Of a stretch of 64,000 nt of DNA, positions 18,654-29,061 are shown one piece after another; the stretch's first letter is position 1; every line of letters begins with the position of its first letter. The notes under the pieces are model-generated. The model ran no database searches and was not told the DNA's origin. It saw only the letters and a list, made by a program, of their open reading frames with translations. This stretch comes from Microbacterium terregens (lineage in GTDB: Bacteria > Actinomycetota > Actinomycetes > Actinomycetales > Microbacteriaceae): assembly GCF_039534975.1 (NCBI RefSeq), contig NZ_BAAAWH010000001.1:1302001-1366000 (forward strand), in the 5' to 3' direction. Both the position numbers and the translations under genes were made by a program.

Positions 18654-19091
18654 ATGGCCGACGGAGAGCAGCACAGTACGACGGCGGACGCGATCCGAGC
18701 CGCGGGGCTGCGGGTCACCGACTCTCGGCGCGCCGTGCTGGATGCGCTCCGGCGGCACTCGCATGCGAGCGTCGATGTGATCCACGCCACCGTGCTGCCC
18801 GGCATCCCGAGCACCAGTCCGCAGTCCGTCTACAACGCGCTGTCCGACTTCACCGATGCGGGCCTGGTGCGTCGTATCGAGCCGGCCGGGCACCCGATGC
18901 TCTTCGAACTGCGCGTCGGCGACAACCACCACCACCTGATCTGCACGGGCTGCGGCCGCATCGAAGACGTGGACTGCGTTGCCGGCGACGCGCCGTGTCT
19001 GCAGCCGTCAGACGCCCGTGGATTCACGGTCACGACCGCCGACGTGACCTTCTGGGGCACATGCGCCGAGTGCGCCACGCCTCGCCTCTGA
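18654..19091 (+). CDS. furA: Fur-family redox/metal regulator FurA
   Basis: 145 residues: a winged-helix DNA-binding half (RVTDSRRAVLDALRR near 20-34, SPQSVYNALSDFTDAGLVRRIE near 55-76) and a metal-binding dimerisation half with NHHHLICTGCGRIEDVDC near 91-108 and a C-terminal CAEC near 137-140. The two CxxC pairs (97-100, 137-140) form the structural zinc site of Fur proteins. The gene lies 81 bp upstream of katG on the same strand, the classical furA-katG pair in which FurA represses catalase-peroxidase until peroxide or iron status changes. Family subtype rests on that pairing. Confidence 0.92.
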   Translation: MADGEQHSTTADAIRAAGLRVTDSRRAVLDALRRHSHASVDVIHATVLPGIPSTSPQSVYNALSDFTDAGLVRRIEPAGHPMLFELRVGDNHHHLICTGCGRIEDVDCVAGDAPCLQPSDARGFTVTTADVTFWGTCAECATPRL

Positions 19092-21479
<2,388 letters not shown>

Positions 21480-21490
21480 CCCGCACCATG

Positions 21491-21529
21491 CAGAAGCGGC
21501 CCGCCCCGATCAGGGGCGGGCCGCTTCTG
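21491..21529. terminator. Perfect 17-bp hairpin terminator between katG and aqpZ
   Basis: Arms at 21491-21507 and 21513-21529 are exact inverted copies rich in G and C, with a 5-nt loop GATCA. It sits between convergent katG and aquaporin genes and probably ends both transcripts. There is no U-tract, as is usual in actinobacteria. Confidence 0.88.
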
Positions 21530-21553
21530 TCAGCGCGGAGCGCTGCGACGTCT

Positions 21554-22339
21554 CTACCGCACGCGCGCTTCGCGCTGGGCGGGCGGGGCGACCTTGGGTT
21601 CGAAGAGCGCACGGTGCAGGAAACCGGCGAGCACGGCGCCGACCAGCGGGAACACCAGGAACACCCAGAGCTGGAGGAGCGCGTCGCCGCCGCCGTAGAT
21701 CGCGGTGGCGATCGAGCGGGCCGGGTTGACCGAGGTGTTGTCGATCGGAATGGACGCGAGGTGGATGAAGGTGAGGGTCAGGCCGATCGCGAGCCCCGCG
21801 AAGTTGCCCGCGCCGCGCTTGGCGTGGGTCACACCGAGGATCACGAGCACGAAGATCGCGGTGAAGAGGATCTCGGCGACGATCGCGGCCCCCAGTCCGA
21901 AACCGCCCGGCGAGTGCTCGCCGAAGCCGTTGCTCGCGAACCCGCCGTCCTGCGCCGTGCTGAGCCAGTTCGCCGGTCCGAACAGCCCGATCAGCACGAT
22001 CAGAGTGGTGCCCAGCGCTCCGCCGACGATCTGGGCGACGATGTATCCTGGGGCGTCCTTCCACGCGAATCGGCCGGCGGCGGCCAGGCCGAAGGTCACA
22101 GCCGGGTTGAAGTGGCCGCCCGAGACCGGGCCCCACGTGTAAATGGCGGCAAGCAGGGTGAGACCGAACGCGAGCGCCACGCCGACGAAACCGACACCGA
22201 GCGAGGTCCCGTTCTCGCTGACGCCGAAATCGGCCGCGAAGAGGGCGGTGCCGATGGATCCGAAGACGAGCACGAACGTGCCGAGAGCCTCAGCGACCAG
22301 CTTCGTCGCTGTGCTGGGCTCAGTGGTGGTATCCGACAT
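21554..22339 (-). CDS. aqpZ: Aquaporin Z-type water channel
   Basis: 261 residues, six spans plus two half-helices. The two NPA boxes are at about 78-80 (GGHFNPAV) and 205-207 (SVNPARS). The selectivity-filter residues of AqpZ-type water channels are present: His near 193 in FIHLASIP, Thr near 202 in NTS, and Arg 208 right after the second NPA. The small Thr and the His argue for water rather than glycerol. A good AAGGAG precedes the ATG. It may also pass hydrogen peroxide, which would fit its place beside katG, but that is inference. Confidence 0.93.
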   Translation of the reverse strand: MSDTTTEPSTATKLVAEALGTFVLVFGSIGTALFAADFGVSENGTSLGVGFVGVALAFGLTLLAAIYTWGPVSGGHFNPAVTFGLAAAGRFAWKDAPGYIVAQIVGGALGTTLIVLIGLFGPANWLSTAQDGGFASNGFGEHSPGGFGLGAAIVAEILFTAIFVLVILGVTHAKRGAGNFAGLAIGLTLTFIHLASIPIDNTSVNPARSIATAIYGGGDALLQLWVFLVFPLVGAVLAGFLHRALFEPKVAPPAQREARVR

Positions 22340-22441
22340 GGCGGACTCCTTTCCTTCGTCGTGAGCGTATCGCCACGGCGCGCGCGGCCGGCACTGTGAC
22401 GCCGCGTGTCCTTTCGGACAACGGCGCGGGCACGCGACCGC

Positions 22442-23749
22442 TCAGAGCCGGCCGGCGGCCTTGAGCGCGAGGTAGCAGTCGGCGATCTTCGGCGGGAGAC
22501 CCTCTGCGGAATCGGCGACCGCCTCGGCTCCCGCACGCCCGATGGCCGCCGCGACCCGCGCCGCATCGCGCGCGGTCTGCTCGTTCGCCGCCGCTCGATA
22601 CACGTCCGCGGCGGTCCCTCGGTCGTCGTCCGCACGGGATTCGTCCGTGGAGGTCACCGTGCCGACCAGGACATGGGAGCGCCGCGTGAGAGCCGGCAGC
22701 GACCCGAGGAAGCCGCGGGCCGACTCCGGTGCGTCCTGGGCGGTGAGGACGACCACCAGCGACGGCCGGGAGGTGAGCGTGCGCACCTGTGCGAACGCGG
22801 CATCCCAGTCCGTGTCGATCAGCTGCGGCTCGACGGGTGCCATCGCGTCCACGAGCGCGGGAAGCAGTGCGGGCCCCTCCACGCGTGTCACGCGGGCACG
22901 GGGAACGCGGTCGAACATCAGCAGGTGCGTGTGGTCGCCGGCGCGGGAGGCGAGGGCCGCGAGCAGCAGCGCCGCTTCCATCGCGGCATCCAATCGGACG
23001 CCGTTGCCGACACGCGCGGCGGCCGTGCGGCCCGTGTCCAGGAGGATCACGACGTGGCGATCACGTTCGGGCCGCCACGTCCGCAGCATCGTCGTGCCCG
23101 CTCGCGCCGTCGCGCGCCAGTCGATCGACCGGACGTCATCACCGCGGACGTATTCGCGCAGACTGTCGAACTCCGTGCCCTGGCCGCGCACCTGCACGCT
23201 GGTGTTGCCGTCCAGTTCACGCAGGCGGGCGAGCCGCGAGGGCAGGTGCCGGCGCGCGGTGAACGGCGGCAGCACACGCAGCGCGCCCCGCGTCGGCATG
23301 CTCACCTGGCGCCCGGCCAGTCGCAGCGGCCCGTCGGCGCGGATCACCACGAACGCGGAGCTCAGTTCGCCGCGGCGGCGGGGGAGCAGCGGAACGACGA
23401 CACGGCGACGCTCACCGCCGGGGACATCGATGTCCAGGCGGTCGGCGGACGCGCCCGCGGTGGGCTGCCACGCATCGCGGAGCCGGCCTCGCACCCCGCG
23501 CCGGCCGGTGTTCTCCAGCCACAACTCCGTCTCGACCGGCCGCCCGAGCATGGCGCGTCCCGGCACGCGGCGGTGAATGCGGATGTCGCGGGGATCGGCC
23601 GCGGCGGCCGCGTCGGCGAACGCGAGGCCGGCGCACAGCACGATCCAGCCGGCCGCGGCCACCCAGGCGTCGACACCGGCGACGGAGAGCAGCACGACGG
23701 GCACCACGCCGAGGGCGACGAGGAGTGGGAAGCGGCCGGTGACGAACAT
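22442..23749 (-). CDS. DUF58 domain protein (MoxR-associated, vWA-like)
   Basis: 435 residues: two N-terminal membrane spans (about 9-45), a beta-rich region, then the DUF58 block GTEFDSLREYVRGDDVRSIDWRATAR near 190-216 and a vWA-like domain starting at VVILLDTGRTAA near 232. The Asp of that strand fits the first MIDAS position. DUF58 proteins are partners of MoxR AAA ATPases and may present them with envelope substrates. The ATG has AAGGAG upstream. It is the last gene of the MoxR operon, separated from moxR by a 91-bp repetitive element. Confidence 0.85.
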   Translation of the reverse strand: MFVTGRFPLLVALGVVPVVLLSVAGVDAWVAAAGWIVLCAGLAFADAAAAADPRDIRIHRRVPGRAMLGRPVETELWLENTGRRGVRGRLRDAWQPTAGASADRLDIDVPGGERRRVVVPLLPRRRGELSSAFVVIRADGPLRLAGRQVSMPTRGALRVLPPFTARRHLPSRLARLRELDGNTSVQVRGQGTEFDSLREYVRGDDVRSIDWRATARAGTTMLRTWRPERDRHVVILLDTGRTAAARVGNGVRLDAAMEAALLLAALASRAGDHTHLLMFDRVPRARVTRVEGPALLPALVDAMAPVEPQLIDTDWDAAFAQVRTLTSRPSLVVVLTAQDAPESARGFLGSLPALTRRSHVLVGTVTSTDESRADDDRGTAADVYRAAANEQTARDAARVAAAIGRAGAEAVADSAEGLPPKIADCYLALKAAGRL

Positions 23750-23769
23750 TGCGCTCCTTGCTGGCTTAT

Positions 23770-23860
23770 GGATCTCGATACGCTCGCTGGCGCTCGCTAC
23801 TCGATCTTGACCCGACCCGCATCAACGCGGGCTTCGCTCGCATCGATCCGGATCGCGTCA
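23770..23860. repeat. Dispersed ~90-bp intergenic element, copy A
   Basis: It begins GGATCTCGATACG, has TACTCGATCTTGACCCGACC in the middle and ends GATCGCGTCA. The same framework recurs at 51888-51975. The element lies between moxR and DUF58 inside an operon. The TGA of moxR (23860-23858 on the minus strand) is the first three bases of the element read on that strand. Confidence 0.75.
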
Positions 23861-24886
23861 AATCGGCACGCGGGTCTGCTGCAGCACGGAGCCGAGCACG
23901 GCGTCGACCGAGACGCCCTCGAGCTCGGCGTCGGGGCGCAGGCGGATGCGGTGCCGCCAGGTGGGCACGAGCATCGTCTGCACATGGTCGGGGGTGATCG
24001 CCGGGTAGCCGCCCAGCCACGCCCACGCCTTGGATGCCCCCAGCAGCGCCGTCGCCGCTCTCGGGCTGACGCCGAACTGCACCGAGGGGGAACGACGGGT
24101 CGCCTGGGCGAGATCGACGATGTAGGCCAGCACGTCGTCCGCCACGGTGACGGCTGCGGCGGCCCGTTGCGCCGCGCGGATCTCCGAGGCATCGACGGTC
24201 TGCCGCAGCCCGGCCGCGGCCAGGTTCTGCGGGTCGAAGCCCTCGGCGTGGCGTCGCAGAACGGCGAGCTCGGTCTCGCGCGGCGGGATGTCGACGATCA
24301 GTTTCAGAAGGAACCGGTCCAGCTGCGCCTCGGGCAGCGTGTACGTGCCCTCCTGTTCGATCGGGTTCTGCGTGGCGGCCACGAGGAAGGGATCGGGGAG
24401 CGCGCGGGTGACGCCGTCCGTGGAGACCTGTCGCTCCTCCATCGCCTCCAGAAGGGCGGACTGGGTCTTCGGGGGTGTGCGGTTGATCTCGTCCGCCAGC
24501 ACGACGTTGGTGAAGACCGGGCCCTCGCGGAACTCGAACTCTCCCGCCCGCGCGTCGTAGATGAGCGACCCGGACACATCGCCCGGCATGAGATCCGGCG
24601 TGAACTGGATGCGCTTGGTGTCCAGGCCCAGCGCACCGCTGAAGGCCCGCACCAGCAGCGTCTTGGCGACGCCGGGCACGCCTTCGATCAGCACGTGACC
24701 GCGGGCCAGCAGGGCGATGAGAAGCCCGGTGACGGTGCCGTCCTGGCCCACGACCGCCTTGCCCACCTCGATGCGCACCCGGTTCATGGATTCCCGGAGT
24801 GCGGCATCGTCCAGGGTGGGGCTGTCGGATGCCGGGGCGGCAGCGGCCTGCTCGGCGGTTGCCTCGCGGGGGCTGGGGTCTGTCAT
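23858..24886 (-). CDS. MoxR-type AAA ATPase
   Basis: 342 residues. Walker A GVPGVAKT is near 69-76, Walker B VVLADEINRTPPKTQSALLE near 130-150 includes the MoxR signature, and sensor 1 is in ATQNPIEQEGTY near 174-185. The C-terminal lid has FGVSPRAATALL, the usual sensor 2 region. MoxR ATPases act as chaperones that mature or regulate membrane and envelope complexes together with vWA/DUF58 proteins. It starts at ATG 24886, overlapping the DUF4350 stop by 4 bp, with AAAGGA upstream. Confidence 0.95.
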   Translation of the reverse strand: MTDPSPREATAEQAAAAPASDSPTLDDAALRESMNRVRIEVGKAVVGQDGTVTGLLIALLARGHVLIEGVPGVAKTLLVRAFSGALGLDTKRIQFTPDLMPGDVSGSLIYDARAGEFEFREGPVFTNVVLADEINRTPPKTQSALLEAMEERQVSTDGVTRALPDPFLVAATQNPIEQEGTYTLPEAQLDRFLLKLIVDIPPRETELAVLRRHAEGFDPQNLAAAGLRQTVDASEIRAAQRAAAAVTVADDVLAYIVDLAQATRRSPSVQFGVSPRAATALLGASKAWAWLGGYPAITPDHVQTMLVPTWRHRIRLRPDAELEGVSVDAVLGSVLQQTRVPI

Positions 24887-26058
24887 CGGGTGTTCCTTTC
24901 AGGGCGTACGGCCGCGTGCACGGACTGCTCGAGGGCACGAAGATCTTCACCGAGCGCGACGAGGTCCGCGTCGGTACGGGGCAGTTCGTCGATGAGGATG
25001 CGGCGGACCGCGCCCCGGTCCCGTGCCGCCCGCGCGGCCGCGGCATCCGCGATCTCCTGAGCGGACGCCGAAGGACCGAGGCCGAGCATCCGGGACAAGC
25101 GGGCCAGCGCACCGATGCGCAGCTGATCGGCCGCGTGAAGCGCGTCGCGGGCGTGCGCGTACAGCCGCGCCCGCCCCTCGGTCGTCTCCGCCGCGCGCAC
25201 GGTCACCGGCATGCGCTCGGCGACGAGCGGGCCGAAACGCCGGCCGCGCCAGATCCCGGCGGCGATGCCGGCGACCAGGAGCACGACGATGACCGGGCTG
25301 ACCCACGGTGGTGTGAGCTCGCCCAGCGAGGAATCCGCGTCGGTGATGTCGCTGTCGCCGATGTCGGGCAGATACCAGACCAGCGTGGCGTGCCGGCCGA
25401 GCAGGTTCACCGCGAGGGCCGCGTTGCCCTCGGCGGCGAGGTGCTCGTTCGTGAACAGCGCGCGACCGTCGACGGCCGCCACGCGGCGGCCGTCATCCTC
25501 TTGGACGAGGAGGCCGTATCCACCTCCGGTGGGATAGCACGAGGTCGCCAGAGGGCCCGGCGCGTAGATCGCGCCCGGGGAGAGGGAACCGGCGCGCTCC
25601 GCCTCAGCAAGCTCGCACGCGGGAGGAACGGCAGCGCCGGGACCGACGCCGTGGGTCGTCGCGCCCGGCAGAAGCAGCCGCAGAGTGCGTGAACGCGGGT
25701 CGATCAGGACGACGTCCGTCGCGGCATCCGCGACGGCCGTGAGGGCCTCGTCGGAGAGGTATGGCGCGTCGGCCATCGTGAGGACCGCCGGACCGCGCGC
25801 GAGCGCGGCCTCGGCGGAGGTGCGGTCGCGGGCGACGACGACCTCGACTCCGTGATCGCGCAGAACCTCGGCGAGGGCACGCGCGCCGGTCGGGCCGGCC
25901 GATTCAGGGTCCAACGCCTCGCGCTCGGCCCACTGGCCGATGCCCGCTAGCGCCGAGCCGGCGATGCCGACGGCGACGAGCACCGCCGCGATGACCACCC
26001 ATCCGGTGATGCGCCGGCGGCGCTGCGGAGGCGCGGTGCGCGTGTCGAGCGCCGTCAC
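24883..26058 (-). CDS. DUF4350 domain membrane protein
   Basis: 391 residues with one span near 20-42 and another near 257-275. The DUF4350 domain lies between them (GARALAEVLRDHGVEVVVARD near 57-78, VVLIDPRSRTLR near 116-127). A basic helical C-terminal part faces the cytoplasm. The GTG start overlaps the DUF4129 stop (GTGA). DUF4350 proteins have a GATase-like fold and occur beside MoxR genes; no catalytic activity is known. Confidence 0.85.
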   Translation of the reverse strand: MTALDTRTAPPQRRRRITGWVVIAAVLVAVGIAGSALAGIGQWAEREALDPESAGPTGARALAEVLRDHGVEVVVARDRTSAEAALARGPAVLTMADAPYLSDEALTAVADAATDVVLIDPRSRTLRLLLPGATTHGVGPGAAVPPACELAEAERAGSLSPGAIYAPGPLATSCYPTGGGYGLLVQEDDGRRVAAVDGRALFTNEHLAAEGNAALAVNLLGRHATLVWYLPDIGDSDITDADSSLGELTPPWVSPVIVVLLVAGIAAGIWRGRRFGPLVAERMPVTVRAAETTEGRARLYAHARDALHAADQLRIGALARLSRMLGLGPSASAQEIADAAAARAARDRGAVRRILIDELPRTDADLVALGEDLRALEQSVHAAVRPERNTR

Positions 26059-26732
26059 GAGCTCGCCCCGGCCAGGACGGGCAGCACCGGCGGCATGGCA
26101 CGGACGGTCTCATCCACGGAGACCACGCGGCGATACAGATCCTCGGTGCCCGGGCGACGCAGGTACCGGACGTCGTCGAACGCCGCGGCGGCGGATTCGA
26201 GCTCATCCGCGTGCCCGGGGAACGCGCGCGCCGCGGCCCGCGCGAACGCGTGCACGGTCGCCCCGGGGGGCGTGTCCACCGCGCCGCGCTCGACCAGCCC
26301 GCGTGCCAGCGCCCGGAAGCGCAGAACGATCGCGTCGTCCCAGTCGCCTCGGGCGGCGGAGGATGACGCCTCCCGGCGCAGCTGGTCGGCGCTGCGCTGC
26401 TCGTCCACACCGAACAGGTCGACGGTCGTCCGCGGACGAGCCGTGACCCGGGGAACGCCCCACACCAGGAACGCCGCGAGAATCACCAGACCGACGACGA
26501 CCGCGGCCACGATGGCGACCCAGGGGCCCCACACCGCCGGCAGCTCCGCGGAGAAGAGGGATTCGAAGAACTCGGCGATGGCCCGGGCGATCCGATCGAG
26601 GGGCGTGGGCTCAGCGATCGCGTACCGCGGATCCGCCAGTTCGCGCTCGGCCCACCGGCGCGCCTCGTCGCGATCAGGGATGAGGGGCGGCACGGACTCG
26701 GCGAGCCGGGAGAGTGCGCCGGCTACGACCAC
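26055..26732 (-). CDS. DUF4129 domain membrane protein
   Basis: 225 residues from GTG 26732, which lies 10 bp inside the end of the upstream membrane-protein gene; the long open frame beyond this is an artefact of base composition. A single span near 66-93 separates a short outer part (PPLIPDRDEARRWAERELADPRY) from the cytoplasmic DUF4129 domain: GDWDDAIVLRFRALARGLVERG near 137-158, TPPGATVHAFARAA near 162-175. This domain is typical of the MoxR-DUF58 operons of actinobacteria. Confidence 0.82.
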   Translation of the reverse strand: MVVAGALSRLAESVPPLIPDRDEARRWAERELADPRYAIAEPTPLDRIARAIAEFFESLFSAELPAVWGPWVAIVAAVVVGLVILAAFLVWGVPRVTARPRTTVDLFGVDEQRSADQLRREASSSAARGDWDDAIVLRFRALARGLVERGAVDTPPGATVHAFARAAARAFPGHADELESAAAAFDDVRYLRRPGTEDLYRRVVSVDETVRAMPPVLPVLAGASS

Positions 26733-28168
26733 GGCGACTCGGGGTCGATCTCTGTGGCCGGCGCCCCCGGCGCGGTCCACCGTGTCGCGGGCGGCGGCTC
26801 TTCGTCCGCCGCGGGCTGCGCGGGTTCGGCCGATGGCGCCGTGGCGGTCGCCGCGTACGGCGGCGACCCCACCGGCGGGTATCCCTGCTGCGGCGACCCC
26901 ACCGGCGGGTATCCCTGCTGCGGCGGGGGAGCGGGCGAGGCCTGGCCGGACCACGGTGCGGGCGCGGTCGGCGGAGGCGGCGCGGGGGCGTAACCGGGAT
27001 ACGGCTGCGGGTACCCGGGGGCGCCCGGCTGTCCGGAGCCCGGCGCATGAAGCTGTCCGGCGTACGCGGGCGGGTATCCCTGCCCGGCCGGGTACCCGGG
27101 CACCGGATAGGCGGGCGGGCGCGGCGCGATCCGCCGCCCGATGTTCTCGCGGTAGGGATCGGCCAGACCGATCGCCCCGGCATCCCGTCGCTCGATGTAG
27201 GTGAGCAGGTCGATGTCCAGACCTTCGCGTCGCATGCGGCAGTCGATGTAGATGATCGCGGTCGCGGTGCCCTGGACCACGACGGCCACGGACTGGATGA
27301 GCAGGGTGACCACCTGGGTCAGCACCAGCGCGACCAGGATGCCGATGATCGCGGACGGCTCGGGGTCGCCGGTCGGGCTGATGATCGTCGTGAGCCCCGT
27401 GGTGAGGAACGAGAAGGGGATGCTGATGACCTGCGAGATCGCGCCGAACGTGAGCGAGATGATGACGATCGCGCCCAGCGCGGGCCAGAACCGGCCGCGG
27501 ATGAGGATCCAGGCGCGCGCGATCGCACCGCGGATGGTGGCGTGCTCGAGGATGATGGTCGCCGGGACCAGCAGCAGCTTGGTCGTCAGCCACAGCGCCA
27601 ACGGGATCGCGGCCAGGATCACCAGGATCGTGAGGGCGACGGCGAGGGGCAGTGCGGCCACGCCGACCGCGATGATCGCGGCGGTGACGATCGCGATCAG
27701 CACCAGCACCGCGACGGCGAGCAGCAGCGAGTAGCCGATCAATCGCCAGGCCACGGGCCGAACCCGCTGCCAGAGTGCACGGAGGGTCAGCTTCTCGGCG
27801 ACGGCGGCGTGCGCGACCTCGCTGACCACGACACCCTGCACGATCACGCCGAGGGCGCCGGCGGCAAGGCCCAGAACGAGCGCGGTGATCGAGGTCAGCG
27901 CGATCGAACCGGCCATCACGGCCTCGAACTCGTCCGTTCCCTCGCGGAGGGTGTCCAGACGCGTGAACGAGGCCAGCGCGACCGCACCGACACCGAGGAG
28001 CACCAGGAGGTAGGCGGCGGTCTGCACGCACAGCGCGAATCCGAGCAGCACGCGCGGGTTCTGCCGCAGGGCGGCGAAGGATCGTCCGAGGATGGTGCCG
28101 AACGTCAGCGGGCGGAGCGGGATGATCCCGGCGCGGGATGCCGGCGTCCAGGCCGGATAGGCGGTCAC
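26723..28168 (-). CDS. Polytopic membrane protein with Pro/Gly/Tyr-rich C-terminal tail
   Basis: 481 residues. About six spans lie between residues 45 and 310 in an arrangement like the membrane domain found with glycerophosphodiester phosphodiesterases (LTLRALWQRVRPVAWRLIGY near 127-146 is typical). The last 130 residues are a low-complexity cytoplasmic tail of PGYP, QGYPPVG and similar motifs, including a duplicated decapeptide. No catalytic residues are recognised. It starts with GTG, preceded by AGGAGG, and is first in the five-gene MoxR operon, divergent from mtrA across 212 bp. Confidence 0.78.
   Translation of the reverse strand: MTAYPAWTPASRAGIIPLRPLTFGTILGRSFAALRQNPRVLLGFALCVQTAAYLLVLLGVGAVALASFTRLDTLREGTDEFEAVMAGSIALTSITALVLGLAAGALGVIVQGVVVSEVAHAAVAEKLTLRALWQRVRPVAWRLIGYSLLLAVAVLVLIAIVTAAIIAVGVAALPLAVALTILVILAAIPLALWLTTKLLLVPATIILEHATIRGAIARAWILIRGRFWPALGAIVIISLTFGAISQVISIPFSFLTTGLTTIISPTGDPEPSAIIGILVALVLTQVVTLLIQSVAVVVQGTATAIIYIDCRMRREGLDIDLLTYIERRDAGAIGLADPYRENIGRRIAPRPPAYPVPGYPAGQGYPPAYAGQLHAPGSGQPGAPGYPQPYPGYAPAPPPPTAPAPWSGQASPAPPPQQGYPPVGSPQQGYPPVGSPPYAATATAPSAEPAQPAADEEPPPATRWTAPGAPATEIDPESPWS
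26861..26920. repeat. Two perfect 30-bp in-frame repeats in the tail of the membrane protein
   Basis: Positions 26861-26890 and 26891-26920 are identical and encode QQGYPPVGSP twice on the minus strand. This is a recent in-frame duplication in a low-complexity region that probably varies in length between strains. Confidence 0.9.
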
Positions 28169-28284
28169 GGATGCCCCTCCTCGTGCTGTCTGATTGCTTC
28201 GGGGGCTCCGCCCCGGGCCCTATCGTGTCACACCGATCGGCTGCGCTCGCGGTCGTCCGGCGCGTTGGCCGGTCCGCGTTCGGC

Positions 28285-28311
28285 CTGTCCACAGCCGCTG
28301 TCCACTACTCT
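28285..28311 (+). promoter_or_regulatory. mtrA promoter with direct repeats
   Basis: TACTCT (28306-28311) is a plausible -10. Directly upstream are two copies of CTGTCCAC (28285-28292 and 28298-28305), 13 bp apart start to start, about one helical turn plus. MtrA-type response regulators bind direct repeats, so autoregulation is possible. The leader to the mtrA ATG would be about 60 nt. No clear -35 was identified. Confidence 0.4.
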
Positions 28312-28380
28312 GTGGGAAGCGCACGGGGAAGGCGCGAGAACGGCGCGCCCCGGCCCGACGCAAAGGACGAAACGCGAGAT

Positions 28381-29061
28381 ATGACATCACGCATCCTGGT
28401 GGTCGATGACGACACCGCCCTCGCCGAGATGATCGGCATCGTGCTTCGCACGGAGGGATTCGAGACCGCGTTCTGCGCGGACGGTTCGAAGGCGGTCGAC
28501 ATCTGGCGCGCCGAGCGTCCGGATCTGATCCTGCTCGACCTCATGCTGCCGGGGATGGACGGCATCGAGATCTGCACCCGCGTGCGTGCCGAGTCCGGGG
28601 TTCCGATCATCATGCTCACCGCGCGCACCGACACCGCCGACGTGGTCAAGGGCCTCGAATCCGGCGCCGACGACTACATCGTGAAGCCGTTCAATCCGAA
28701 GGAACTCGTCGCGCGCATCCGCACGCGGCTGCGCCCCGCGGCGCAGCCGGCGAACGAGACGCTGCGGATCGGGGATCTCACCGTCGACGTGGCCGCCCAC
28801 GAGGTGCGCCGCGACGAGGCGCCGATCGCGCTGACCCCGCTCGAATTCGAGCTGCTGGTGGCCCTGGCCGCCAAACCCCAGCAGGTGTTCTCCCGCGAGA
28901 TGCTGCTCGAGCAGGTCTGGGGCTACCACTACAAGGCCGACACGCGCCTGGTCAATGTTCACGTCCAGCGCCTTCGCGCCAAGGTCGAGCTCGATCCCGA
29001 CAACCCGAAGATCGTCACGACGGTGCGCGGCGTCGGCTACCGCGCCGGCGCCGTGGTGTGA
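28381..29061 (+). CDS. mtrA: Response regulator MtrA (OmpR family)
   Basis: 226 residues. The receiver domain has the acidic pair in VVDDD near 7-11, phospho-acceptor Asp53 in LLDLMLPG, Thr80 in IIMLTART and Lys102 in VKPFNPKEL. The winged-helix output domain has LTPLEFELLVALA near 160-172, VFSREMLLEQVWGY near 178-191 and the terminal VRGVGYR. MtrA controls cell-wall hydrolase and replication-linked genes with the sensor MtrB. The ATG at 28381 gives the standard length; longer in-frame starts would run into the promoter. It heads mtrA-mtrB-lpqB. Confidence 0.96.
   Translation: MTSRILVVDDDTALAEMIGIVLRTEGFETAFCADGSKAVDIWRAERPDLILLDLMLPGMDGIEICTRVRAESGVPIIMLTARTDTADVVKGLESGADDYIVKPFNPKELVARIRTRLRPAAQPANETLRIGDLTVDVAAHEVRRDEAPIALTPLEFELLVALAAKPQQVFSREMLLEQVWGYHYKADTRLVNVHVQRLRAKVELDPDNPKIVTTVRGVGYRAGAVV

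Noticed and set aside
26733..28292. N-terminal extension of the DUF4129 protein
   Set aside because: It runs through the upstream membrane-protein gene in another frame and is Arg/Pro-rich without homology signals.
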